NCBI GenBank assembly: GCA_946997535.1
Contig: CAMPVQ010000009.1
Coordinates: forward strand, 1-20,853
Direction: 5' to 3'
Source of the DNA: an uncultured Candidatus Saccharibacteria bacterium
GTDB taxonomy: Bacteria; Patescibacteriota; Saccharimonadia; Saccharimonadales; Saccharimonadaceae
DNA: 20,853 nucleotides
The position numbers were made by a program, and so were the translations under genes. Of the stretch, positions 15,200-20,853 are shown piece after piece. A model generated the notes under the pieces. The model was given only the letters and a program-made list of their open reading frames with translations, had not been told where the DNA came from and did no database searches. Each line of letters opens with the position of its first letter. The first letter of the stretch is position 1.

Positions 15200-16561
15200 T
15201 TAACCATTAAGTGAGTTGGAGGCGCTGTCTAGCGCGTTGTGGTCTGGATAGTCGTTGGCGGCATATTCGTCATCCTTCAACGGCTTATCCGACTCTTGTT
15301 TGGCTGCCTCTACGGTCTTGCTGGCATCCTTCACAAAGGATAGCTGTGAGGCTAATAGCTCGCGGTCTACGATACCATCTAGGTTGGTAATCATCTGAGA
15401 GGTTTCGTAATCGTTAGATGGCAAGTTGCGGGTGAATACCGCGTCAACATCTTCTTTCTTCACCTCTTGCATAGTAGACTTCACTGCTAAGAAGTGGGTA
15501 TACAATGCAAAGCGCTCCATCAAAGCCTTCTCAAAGAAGCGCTCCTTGTTCTTCACGGCTTGTTCAAATGCTAGCAACTTGTAACGAATCGCCACACCCG
15601 AAGAGTTGCCAACAAAGTTCTGGTCGCTAATGTTTGGCACCATAGAGATTTTATGAATATCTTGCTCGATTGTCTGACGCAACACATCCACATCACCCTC
15701 GTTGATAGTCTTGGTTAAATACTCCACCTTGCCATCTGGCGGGATATTTGCGAGAGCGCGCTTTTCCTTGAGGTCAGCCATCTGGTCGGCGTCAAATGCC
15801 ATACCATAGAAGCAGAGGATAGCGTCAACCAGCTGTTCGCGGTCATTAACACGGTCAGACTGCACAAGGTTGTATGCGTCAATTAGACTAATCACCGGCT
15901 CAAAGTCTCCCTTCAGCTCAGCATTATTTTTGTACTCCACCAGAGGTACTGCGCCAAATGAGTGCTGTTCACGTGATTGCTCCGTGGCTTGCCCGTTCTT
16001 TAGCGTGTACTTAATGATTTCACGGTCAGTCATGGCAATGACTTCATAATAGCTTGGCTTCTTATCCCGCGGGTTCTTAAATATCGGGCGGTAATGAATG
16101 CCATACATCTTATGGTGCACCATTGTATCGTCATATACCACCACAGTGTTACGACTGTCCAGCACTACTGAGCAAGGGTTAGCCGACTCATCAGCATATA
16201 CATACTCATACTGCCGCCCGAAAATTGAGCAGTCTTTAGCAATTTCCACGTCAATGTTCTCCATTGTCTGGCGCTTGTACGCGTCTAGTAATGGCTGAAT
16301 ATCCAGCTTATCGTCATCTACTTGGTAGTCCACTGGATTACCCAGCAAATAGCCAACGTACAAATCAGTAATGTACTTGGCATGGTTTACTACCAGCCGG
16401 TTGTTCTTTAACGTGTCCTGCTTGACTCGGCGCGTAATCTCCTGTTCGCCTAAATAGTAGTTGTTCAGCATGTCTAGCCGCTGCCGGTTGCTCTCGCTGT
16501 ATTCAATCGCTTCCTCAATTAGTTTGGCGTCTAGTTGCCTGTCTTTGCTTACCTGATACAT
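15200..16561 (-). CDS. Portal protein (SPP1 gp6-like)
   Basis: The 453-residue protein forms the dodecameric DNA gate of the capsid. Family signs: NRLVVNHAKYITDLYVGYLLGNPVDY near the N-terminus, the central DGKVEYLTKTINEGDV strand with ISDQNFVGNSSGVAIRYKLLAFEQAV after it (the N-F-x-G-N-x-S-G motif is very typical), and a long helix with KNKERFFEKALMERF. I chose the ATG at 16561 because AAAGGAG lies just in front of it. The in-frame ATG at 16585 is inside the terminase gene and lacks such a site. The C-terminus is acidic and Asn/Ser-rich. Confidence 0.92.
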   Translation of the reverse strand: MYQVSKDRQLDAKLIEEAIEYSESNRQRLDMLNNYYLGEQEITRRVKQDTLKNNRLVVNHAKYITDLYVGYLLGNPVDYQVDDDKLDIQPLLDAYKRQTMENIDVEIAKDCSIFGRQYEYVYADESANPCSVVLDSRNTVVVYDDTMVHHKMYGIHYRPIFKNPRDKKPSYYEVIAMTDREIIKYTLKNGQATEQSREQHSFGAVPLVEYKNNAELKGDFEPVISLIDAYNLVQSDRVNDREQLVDAILCFYGMAFDADQMADLKEKRALANIPPDGKVEYLTKTINEGDVDVLRQTIEQDIHKISMVPNISDQNFVGNSSGVAIRYKLLAFEQAVKNKERFFEKALMERFALYTHFLAVKSTMQEVKKEDVDAVFTRNLPSNDYETSQMITNLDGIVDRELLASQLSFVKDASKTVEAAKQESDKPLKDDEYAANDYPDHNALDSASNSLNG

Positions 16562-16575
16562 TTTGCTCCTTTCTA

Positions 16576-17997
16576 TCAGCTCCAATAGCCCATTGTTCTT
16601 AATCTACTTCCACGCTTATCTATCACCTCTGGGCGTCTCTCTGAGGTCACAGATTCGTAAATGCTTGCCAGCACATCCACCGCGTCATCGTGTTTATTTT
16701 TGCCACGGCGTTGGTAGCTAATTACTTGCTTGTAGAAGTCAGGATATTTGGTTTGCCAGTTTAATGGCATGTAGATATGATTTTGCACCCAAGCGCTAGA
16801 GGCTAGAATGCGGCTCTCCTTGTTATGCGTTTGCGGTACGGCCTCAATTACGGTTCTATTAGTACGATACTGTTCCTTTAGAATGCGTTCTACGTTACGT
16901 GCAAAGCCGCGACCGCCGTTATTGCTTTCTATCCGTGCCGTCTGTACATCACCTCGGTGCAATAAATCTGCCACTGCCGGCTCTGTCACCTCCATTGGCT
17001 TGTCTGTAAACACTAAATCAGTAATATAGAACTCGCTGTCATGCACTACGCCATTAATAGAGCATAAATAGTCCTCACCAGTATCTGCAGTATCGGTGAA
17101 GTTTAGCGTGGCTTCGTTAGCCGGCAGTCTATCCCATAGCTTAAACTCACCATATAACCGCCCCTTAACGTCAATCGGCTTCTGGTTGTAGTTAGCTTCG
17201 GCAATATCCACGTTCATCTCGGCTGTTTTTATTTTGTAGTCCTCGGCGCTTAGTATGTCGTCACACAACATAGAGCCGTCGGGTTGCACTGCAGCATACT
17301 CTATGTGTTCTACCTTGTCCCCGAACGCCTCTAGGATGCGCCCAGCAAGGTCAGAAGTGCTCCAACGGGTCATAATGACTATCACCTTATAATCACCTTC
17401 AAGGCGCTGTATCATCGTGTTGGTAAACCACTCCCAATGCCCATCAAGCGTGTTCTCGTTATAAGCTTCGGCAGCGTTCTTAATTACGTCATCGATTATC
17501 AGCACATTGGCGCCCATACCGGTGGCAGTACCGCTCGGGCTGGTAGCTAGATAACTTACTTGGCTATTTCCCTCAAGACTCCACATACTAGCGCTAGCCT
17601 CACCGTATTTCACTTTAGTGCCGCTAAATATATCGGAGTATACGATATTGTCATCCACCTTCTCGGTCTGGATAAGATTGCGCACACTTCTAGCGAACAA
17701 TGTAGACAATCGCTCGTTGTAACTGCCAGTCATCACCTTTAATGTAGGGTCACGTCCAAACAACCAAGCCGTCAATGCTTGAGCAGTTAGACTTTTGCCA
17801 TGGCGTGGTGGGCAAGTCAGCACTAGAAAACGCTTTGGGCTGTTATCAATGAACTCTTGCAGCGTGTGCGTTATGTCTTTAAGGTAACTACGGCTTTCTA
17901 AATAGAACTTAGGATACATTAGCTGGCAAAAACTGAACAAGTCTAGCCGCGCCGCTTCTTTCTTTAGTTCTCTTACCGTGATGTCATCCAGCTGCAT
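16576..17997 (-). CDS. terL: Terminase large subunit
   Basis: The 473-residue DNA packaging motor has both catalytic halves. ATPase: Walker A PPRHGKS (63-69), Walker B VLIIDD (165-170) and coupling motif MTRWS (209-213). Nuclease: Asp302 in FTDTADTGEDY, Glu357 in RIESNNGGRG and Asp437/438/441 in KHDDAVDVLAS. Length is normal for the family. It starts at an ATG that overlaps the small-subunit stop (TAATG), so both are made together. The P-P-R-H-G-K-S form and the RIESNNGG motif are those of terminases in phages with an SPP1-like portal. Confidence 0.96.
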   Translation of the reverse strand: MQLDDITVRELKKEAARLDLFSFCQLMYPKFYLESRSYLKDITHTLQEFIDNSPKRFLVLTCPPRHGKSLTAQALTAWLFGRDPTLKVMTGSYNERLSTLFARSVRNLIQTEKVDDNIVYSDIFSGTKVKYGEASASMWSLEGNSQVSYLATSPSGTATGMGANVLIIDDVIKNAAEAYNENTLDGHWEWFTNTMIQRLEGDYKVIVIMTRWSTSDLAGRILEAFGDKVEHIEYAAVQPDGSMLCDDILSAEDYKIKTAEMNVDIAEANYNQKPIDVKGRLYGEFKLWDRLPANEATLNFTDTADTGEDYLCSINGVVHDSEFYITDLVFTDKPMEVTEPAVADLLHRGDVQTARIESNNGGRGFARNVERILKEQYRTNRTVIEAVPQTHNKESRILASSAWVQNHIYMPLNWQTKYPDFYKQVISYQRRGKNKHDDAVDVLASIYESVTSERRPEVIDKRGSRLRTMGYWS

Positions 17998-18428
17998 TAC
18001 TTTCCTGACTTCAGCAACAATTGTATTTCTTCAATACTGAGGCCCTTGTATGGTCGGCCGTTGGTTTCTATCTCACCCTTTAAAATGGTTTCGCTCGTCT
18101 CTTTTGGCTTGCCGTATACCTGATTAATCATCGATTCTATCGTGCGCCATTCGCTGTCTTTGATGGTGCGTGCAATACGACGCTCAAAACAAGGGGCGTT
18201 TTCATCCTCGCTAACTATACTCAATTCATCTTCAGTCATCTTCATCATCTGCTCTAGTTTGTAGCGTGCTGTATCTTCTTTGCGCCAGTGGCCATTGCTC
18301 CGTGGGTTGCCATGTGGCTGCCCAAATTGATACTCCTTTGGTGGAATTGGCTTATACTTAGCTCCCTGCTTCGTGGGACTACTCGACCGCTTCGCCTCCG
18401 CTGTCTTCTTCTGTGCCGTGCTAGCCAT
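17997..18428 (-). CDS. terS: Terminase small subunit (DUF5681-like)
   Basis: The 143-residue protein starts with a basic, disordered stretch. FGQPHGNPRSNGHWRKED follows, resembling the DUF5681 Gly-Asn-Pro-x-Gly motif, then helices with RIARTIKDSEWRTIESMINQVYGKPKE, where the W-R-x-I-E-x-M-I-N-x-V-x-G-K-P segment is common among such small subunits. Its role would be recognition of the packaging site and recruitment of the large subunit. The ATG overlaps the preceding stop by 8 bases, after GAGGGA. The gene is directly coupled to terL. Confidence 0.8.
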   Translation of the reverse strand: MASTAQKKTAEAKRSSSPTKQGAKYKPIPPKEYQFGQPHGNPRSNGHWRKEDTARYKLEQMMKMTEDELSIVSEDENAPCFERRIARTIKDSEWRTIESMINQVYGKPKETSETILKGEIETNGRPYKGLSIEEIQLLLKSGK

Positions 18429-18837
18429 TATGACTATCCCTCACTATTCGATTCTTTCGGTGTCTGTCATATTCTTCTTTTTGGCTTACACTAAGCAACA
18501 ACTCGGCAATACCCGGTTCGTTAATGCTACTGCCTTTGTAGCCCAATGCCGTTACCTGTACGTTCTTGCATACACCCTTATCATCCGTATCAGCAATAAC
18601 ACCTAGCTCACATGCAATACGCTTATTGGACGTTACTACGACATATAACCGTTGCCTGCGGCGCATAACTACCAGCGCGTCGTTTAATGCCAAGTTTTTT
18701 AGCACGTCGTTCGCTGCATTCCTTACCGACTCTAGTGCGTCAGTATAAGTTGGGTTCCCTTTTAGATACAACCTGTCTAAAAGCGTTCTTGTAGTCACTA
18801 CTGATTCGAACTCTGGTATTGTTATGTTCTTTGGCAT
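18421..18837 (-). CDS. Unknown protein, first gene of the structural operon
   Basis: This 138-residue protein is not recognised. It shows a helical N-terminal half (TRTLLDRLYLKGNPTYTDALESVRNAANDVLKNLAL) and a beta-rich middle (ALVVMRRRQRLYVVVTSNKRIACELGVIADTD). It ends with ELLLSVSQKEEYDRHRKNRIVRD, a basic helix that could bind nucleic acid. The ATG at 18837 follows GGGGAGGG directly; an in-frame ATG at 18861 lacks a ribosome site. Position before terS fits either a packaging accessory protein or a regulator. No further claim is possible from the sequence. Confidence 0.75.
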   Translation of the reverse strand: MPKNITIPEFESVVTTRTLLDRLYLKGNPTYTDALESVRNAANDVLKNLALNDALVVMRRRQRLYVVVTSNKRIACELGVIADTDDKGVCKNVQVTALGYKGSSINEPGIAELLLSVSQKEEYDRHRKNRIVRDSHNG

Positions 18838-18853
18838 CACCCTCCCCTTTTGT

Positions 18854-18882
18854 AAAAACAAAAACGGCTCCTAAGAACCGTT
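18854..18882 (-). terminator. Terminator-like hairpin at the 5' end of the structural operon
   Basis: On the minus strand an 8-bp stem, AACGGTTC with GAGCCGTT (one G-U pair), closes a TTAG tetraloop. TTTTTGTTTTT follows at once. This is a strong intrinsic terminator by shape, yet it lies between the operon promoter (-10 at 18892-18897) and the first gene. It may be an antitermination target, or may simply stop stray transcription entering from the right. Confidence 0.75.
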
Positions 18883-18891
18883 GCTATTTAC

Positions 18892-18897
18892 ATTATA
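18892..18897 (-). promoter_or_regulatory. -10 element of the structural (late) operon promoter
   Basis: A perfect TATAAT lies on the minus strand, with transcription expected to start near 18885, only a few bases before the hairpin at 18854-18882. I see no good -35 (best candidates are AGTAAA or TAGTAA at the right distance). The promoter may be weak or need an activator, as late phage promoters often do. Confidence 0.55.
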
Positions 18898-18920
18898 CTA
18901 GATAAAACGCCATTTTACTA

Positions 18921-18950
18921 TTGACGTATAACATATGTTATGTGTATAAT
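18921..18950 (+). promoter_or_regulatory. Rightward promoter with a palindrome in its spacer
   Basis: TTGACG (18921-18926), an 18-base spacer and TATAAT (18945-18950) make the best sigma-70 type promoter in the window. It points to the unknown gene at 19055 and towards the integrase, divergent from the structural operon. Transcription should start near 18957. Confidence 0.8.
18928..18941. promoter_or_regulatory. Candidate operator: 14-bp palindrome
   Basis: ATAACATATGTTAT is a perfect 14-bp inverted repeat lying wholly within the -35/-10 spacer of the rightward promoter. A dimeric repressor bound there would block RNA polymerase. It also lies about 30 bases upstream of the leftward -10, so one protein could control both. 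Confidence 0.55.
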
Positions 18951-18955
18951 GAGTA

Positions 18956-19039
18956 ATGAAGATAACGGTCGATTGCCCCTCTGGGTGCACTTATTTTAGT
19001 GTACTCGCTGGGGCTTTTTACTTCCTCAAGAAAAGTTAA
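18956..19039 (+). CDS. Possible leaderless leader peptide (27 aa)
   Basis: An ATG sits 5 bases after the -10 hexamer, close to the expected transcription start, so the message would be leaderless. The frame runs 27 codons (MKITVDCPSGCTYFSVLAGA, then FYFLKKS) to a TAA. It covers the whole terminator-like hairpin at 18975-19020, and the stop lies just before the ribosome site of the next gene. Ribosomes on this frame would open the hairpin. The peptide has a short hydrophobic stretch. There is no evidence that it is made. Confidence 0.3.
   Translation: MKITVDCPSGCTYFSVLAGAFYFLKKS
18975..19020 (+). terminator. Leader terminator / attenuator before the unknown gene
   Basis: GCCCC (18975-18979) pairs with GGGGC (19010-19014). 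Inside lies a 7-bp stem, GTGCACT with AGTGTAC (one G-U pair), with loop TATTTT. A run of TTTTTA follows. The structure lies between the promoter at 18921-18950 and the gene at 19055. Without readthrough the RNA would be only about 60 bases, so this may be an attenuator or the end of a small RNA. Confidence 0.65.
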
Positions 19040-19054
19040 TCTTGGAGGGTAAAA

Positions 19055-19453
19055 ATGACTAAAACAATTGTTGGTGCTAAAAGGGCTAATACTATGCGGC
19101 AACGGCTTGGTGCAGCGGCTGAACTCGTTGAGGATGACCGTTACTTACCAATGTTCCGGAACCGCCAGAAACGCTTTGGCGATAAACTATTTGAACTATC
19201 GGTAAAGATTGCTCAGAGTAAGCGCAATCCTAAGGCATACTTCGCCAAAATGTGGTCAAAAGCCAATTTATCTAAAACAATTGAAATCCTTAGCTATATT
19301 CTAGAAAAAGCTAGTGGTCTTGTTCGTAAGGTTGTGTCTAAATTACAGACGCCAATTGCTACCGCCACCACTGTAAATACAGCAAATATAGCGCGGTATG
19401 AAGAATTAAAACGTAAATTGTTATTAGTTAGAAGAATGCGTTCTATTAGCTAG
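19055..19453 (+). CDS. Unknown basic protein, divergent control-region gene
   Basis: This 132-residue, strongly basic and mostly helical protein starts MTKTIVGAKRANTMRQRLG and contains RKRFGDKL-like segments and the piece NPKAYFAKMWSKANLSKTIE (58-77). It ends in YEELKRKLLLVRRMRS. No domain is recognised. GGAGGG lies 5 bases before the ATG. It is the only gene between the structural operon and the integrase and has a promoter with an operator-like palindrome and a leader terminator, so it may be a DNA or RNA binding regulator, for example one that lets polymerase pass the leader hairpins. That is speculation. A terminator follows at 19477-19503. Confidence 0.75.
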   Translation: MTKTIVGAKRANTMRQRLGAAAELVEDDRYLPMFRNRQKRFGDKLFELSVKIAQSKRNPKAYFAKMWSKANLSKTIEILSYILEKASGLVRKVVSKLQTPIATATTVNTANIARYEELKRKLLLVRRMRSIS

Positions 19454-19476
19454 TAACCTATTACGCTTTTTGTCTA

Positions 19477-19503
19477 ACACCTGTTTACCGAGGTGTCTAT
19501 TTT
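19477..19503 (+). terminator. Terminator after the unknown gene
   Basis: A 6-bp stem, ACACCT with AGGTGT, closes an 8-base loop and is followed by CTATTTT. It is modest in strength, 24 bases after the stop of the gene at 19055-19453. Confidence 0.6.
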
Positions 19504-19663
19504 GCGTATCATACTAACTATACTTACACCATAAAAGCAATGTATTTTAAATGTTTTTGCTATATTTATGTTGTATTGTCAAGCAAGTGACCATTTTAGA
19601 CGCTGTAACCCGACATTTTTAGCCAAGTTTTTAGTCTTTTTTGTTAAATTTTTTAATATTTTG

Positions 19664-19675
19664 TTCTATATAGAA
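19664..19675. promoter_or_regulatory. Palindrome 1 of a twin operator before the integrase
   Basis: TTCTATATAGAA is a perfect 12-bp inverted repeat. An identical copy lies 41 bases downstream (centre to centre), close to four helical turns. Such pairs are typical of repressor or excisionase sites. Confidence 0.6.
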
Positions 19676-19704
19676 TATTTATTTAATTAGTTTTTTATAA
19701 AGAT

Positions 19705-19716
19705 TTCTATATAGAA
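19705..19716. promoter_or_regulatory. Palindrome 2 of a twin operator before the integrase
   Basis: This is a second exact copy of TTCTATATAGAA. Here the symmetry extends by one pair on each side to 14 bp (19704-19717). It runs into the ribosome site of the integrase, so a bound protein could also hinder translation of a transcript or block elongation. Confidence 0.6.
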
Positions 19717-19732
19717 AGGAAAGGAATGAATT

Positions 19733-20629
19733 ATGAGAATCAATGAAGCATTAAACGAGTACTACGACTACTGTATAAATGTGCGCAACTTCACGCGGGC
19801 AACCATTAGTGACAAACAATATATGTTATCTCTATTTGTACGATGGTATGGTAACAACAAAATAAGTAAGCTGTCGCATGACGATATAAACCAATATATA
19901 GCATATACCAGAAGCCGTGGAGTGTCTGAGTCTACAATTATCACATATGTTGCGCAAATAATTGCATTCGTTAAGTATCTGCAAGGTATGGGGTACAAGA
20001 CTAGTGTGAAGCTACCCCTGATAGCGAGACAACGGGTCTTCTGTGATACAGTCAGGCTATTCTATAGCGCACATGAAATAAACCAAGTGATTGATTACTC
20101 AAACGACCAGGCCGCGCTAATGATAGCCATTGCCTTTGACACTGGCATGAGGCGCACGGCTTTAGCCAACCTCCGTATTGATAATTTTTGCGGCAGAAGG
20201 GTTGTATATATCGACAAATGCAGAAAACGCCGAGAGAGCTATATTGCAGAAAAAACAAAACAAATGCTTGACTCATTTGTACAGAGCCATGATATAACCA
20301 ATAGGCTATGGGGCGCTGGCGGCGATTATGGGGTTGGTATTTCTTCCTCTTCACTAAAAAAAATTTTACACGCTGCGTTTAACGATTATGCAGATAAGCT
20401 TGAGCTACAAAACGGCGACCCGGATTTTATACACAGATTACGGCAATTTCATATCCATGCGCTACGGCACAGCTTCGCCACAGATTTACAGCTAAAGGGT
20501 GCTAGCGTGGAGGAGATAAAGGAACTTATGGGGCACAGTAATACGGCGACTACTGAACGCTACTTGCACGGGTTTGATGGTCAATTACAACAAATATTCG
20601 ACAAATACAAAACAAATGTTGTAGTTTAA
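19733..20629 (+). CDS. int: Tyrosine integrase / site-specific recombinase
   Basis: The 298-residue enzyme inserts and removes the prophage by recombining attachment sites. An N-terminal SAM-like DNA-binding domain (about 1-90) is followed by the catalytic domain. Residues: Arg140 in FDTGMRRTAL, a Lys in the DKCRKRRESY hairpin (162 or 165), His242/Arg245/His246 in HALRHSFAT, His268 in LMGHSN and the nucleophile Tyr277 in TERYLHG. All are present, so the enzyme should be active. There is no AP2-like arm-binding domain, so it is the short form, as in XerC/D-like and small element integrases. GGAAAGGA precedes the ATG. It lies next to a host tRNA, as expected for an integrase gene near its attachment site. 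Confidence 0.95.
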   Translation: MRINEALNEYYDYCINVRNFTRATISDKQYMLSLFVRWYGNNKISKLSHDDINQYIAYTRSRGVSESTIITYVAQIIAFVKYLQGMGYKTSVKLPLIARQRVFCDTVRLFYSAHEINQVIDYSNDQAALMIAIAFDTGMRRTALANLRIDNFCGRRVVYIDKCRKRRESYIAEKTKQMLDSFVQSHDITNRLWGAGGDYGVGISSSSLKKILHAAFNDYADKLELQNGDPDFIHRLRQFHIHALRHSFATDLQLKGASVEEIKELMGHSNTATTERYLHGFDGQLQQIFDKYKTNVVV

Positions 20630-20639
20630 TATAAAGTGC

Positions 20640-20668
20640 TTGTATTTTTAAGCGCAATGATGTATTAT
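20640..20668 (+). promoter_or_regulatory. Promoter of a probable small RNA
   Basis: TTGTAT (20640-20645), a 17-base spacer and TATTAT (20663-20668). It lies 10 bases after the integrase stop and points to a region without any open frame of note but with strong RNA structure and a terminator. Confidence 0.6.
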
Positions 20669-20674
20669 AGAAGT

Positions 20675-20777
20675 ATTAAATGAGTTGGCTCGAGCCAAAG
20701 CCCGAACTACCAACCATAGAAACTTAACAATCTATCACTCGTCGGCTCAGCTATGGGGAGTGGTAGATTGAACTTTT
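20675..20777 (+). ncRNA. Probable structured small RNA of unknown family
   Basis: A promoter, about 100 transcribed bases and a terminator make a complete small transcription unit. Near the 5' end is a 14-bp perfect palindrome, TTGGCTCGAGCCAA (20685-20698). Two exclusive folds are possible. In one, CAATCTATCACTC (20728-20740) pairs with GAGTGGTAGATTG (20758-20770) as the terminator. In the other, CTACCA (20707-20712) and CCATAG (20714-20719) pair with TGGTAG (20761-20766) and CTATGG (20751-20756), which would break the terminator. It matches no RNA family that I know. It could be a phage or host small RNA, or a riboswitch-like attenuator. Confidence 0.5.
20728..20777 (+). terminator. Strong terminator of the small RNA
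   Basis: A 13-bp stem with one G-U pair (20728-20740 with 20758-20770) closes a 17-base loop and is followed by AAC and TTTTT. It separates the small RNA from the tRNA promoter. Confidence 0.75.
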
Positions 20778-20800
20778 TGCCTCTAACGTTATCATTTTTA

Positions 20801-20809
20801 TGCTATAAT
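20801..20809 (+). promoter_or_regulatory. Extended -10 promoter of the tRNA
   Basis: TGCTATAAT is a perfect TATAAT with a TG-n extension, ending 9 bases before the tRNA. No clear -35 is seen. Confidence 0.7.
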
Positions 20810-20817
20810 ATTCGTAG

Positions 20818-20853
20818 CGGGGCGTAGCTCAGTGGTTAGAGCAGTCGGCTCAT
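20818..20853 (+). tRNA. tRNA with CAT anticodon (Met or Ile2), 5' part only
   Basis: The visible part fits tRNA geometry: acceptor strand CGGGGCG, TA at 8-9, D arm GCTC-AGTGGTTA-GAGC, base 26 A, anticodon stem GTCGG, then CT and the anticodon CAT at 20851-20853. The window ends there. CAT occurs in initiator Met, elongator Met and the Ile tRNA with lysidine. The standard 4-bp D stem with AGTGGTTA loop speaks for an elongator-type tRNA, but the 3' half is needed to decide. The first base is C if the acceptor strand is 7 bases long. Confidence 0.85.

Larger units (their letters stand above)
19504..19732 (+). promoter_or_regulatory. AT-rich upstream region of the integrase
   Basis: The 229 bases hold no gene that I can support. 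A possible promoter is TTGTTA (19641-19646), 17 bases, then TTCTAT (19664-19669), whose -10 would overlap the first palindrome. A TGC-TATATT element (19558-19566) is a second, weaker candidate. The integrase ribosome site GGAAAGGA follows the second palindrome directly. Confidence 0.4.
1..20700. mobile_element. Prophage (siphovirus), right part
   Basis: A nearly gapless minus-strand morphogenesis operon in canonical siphophage order (terS, terL, portal, MuF, scaffold, capsid, connectors, tail tube, chaperones, tape measure, hub) is followed by a plus-strand tyrosine integrase next to a host tRNA. All structural reading frames are intact and coupled, so this looks like a functional prophage rather than a relic. 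The left boundary is outside the window. The right boundary lies between the integrase stop and the tRNA, but no attachment core could be proven. The 20700 end is approximate. Confidence 0.9.

Noticed and set aside
18566..18748. Plus-strand frames across the 18.3-18.7 kb region
   Set aside because: They are shadows of the coupled minus-strand genes; Ser/Thr/Leu-rich products without ribosome sites.
20052..20354. 100-aa minus-strand frame inside the integrase
   Set aside because: It is antisense to conserved integrase catalytic sequence and has no family features.
1..20853. Lysin, holin, repressor or replication genes
   Set aside because: No open frame in the window shows motifs of these families.

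Overview
The window is the right-hand part of an integrated temperate siphovirus. The genes on the minus strand run from an early/late control region near 18.9 kb leftwards through terminase, portal, a MuF minor head protein, scaffold, capsid, connectors, tail tube, tail chaperones, tape measure, baseplate hub and a very large repeat-bearing tail protein that leaves the window at position 1. On the plus strand lie a small unknown gene, a tyrosine integrase and, at the right edge, the 5' half of a host tRNA with a CAT anticodon. Base composition looks like mid-40s percent GC. The gene families (SPP1 gp6-type portal, DUF4355-type scaffold, DUF6711-like tail protein, PASTA/Ltp membrane protein) are those of phages of Gram-positive-type hosts. 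Extended -10 promoters and one possible leaderless ORF would also suit Saccharibacteria or Actinobacteria. I cannot name the host from the sequence alone.

Layout from right to left: tRNA-Met(CAT) start (20818-20853) with its own promoter; a probable small RNA with promoter, mutually exclusive hairpins and terminator (about 20640-20777); integrase (19733-20629) behind two identical 12-bp palindromes; an unknown basic protein (19055-19453) behind a promoter whose spacer is a 14-bp palindrome and a leader with a terminator-like hairpin; a divergent promoter with a 5'-end terminator-like hairpin that opens the structural operon (about 18850-18900). Then come an unknown first gene, terS, terL, portal, MuF (798 aa), a small immunity-like gene, an internal promoter, scaffold, major capsid, head-tail connector, head closure, gp10-like protein, tail terminator, tail tube, the two tail chaperones joined by a -1 ribosomal frameshift, tape measure, a two-gene moron with its own promoter and terminator, a DUF6711-like tail gene, a short hub and the giant DUF11-repeat protein.

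The most interesting parts are these. (1) The MuF protein carries a CdiA-type nuclease-like domain at its N-terminus and a papain-like Cys/His domain at its C-terminus, followed by a coupled small gene that may encode immunity. It reads as a two-warhead toxin placed in the phage head. (2) A membrane-anchored PASTA plus Ltp-domain protein, a superinfection-exclusion candidate, lies directly after the tape measure gene, the known target of such a protein in phage TP-J34. (3) A perfect U UUU UUA slippery heptamer sits just where the -1 frame opens in the tail chaperone gene. (4) Both divergent control-region transcripts begin with terminator-like hairpins, which suggests control by attenuation or antitermination. 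(5) An unrecognised structured RNA lies between the integrase and the tRNA.

No lysis genes, repressor or replication genes are recognisable here. They must lie to the left of the window or be among the unknown proteins. No intergenic stretch exceeds 300 bases.
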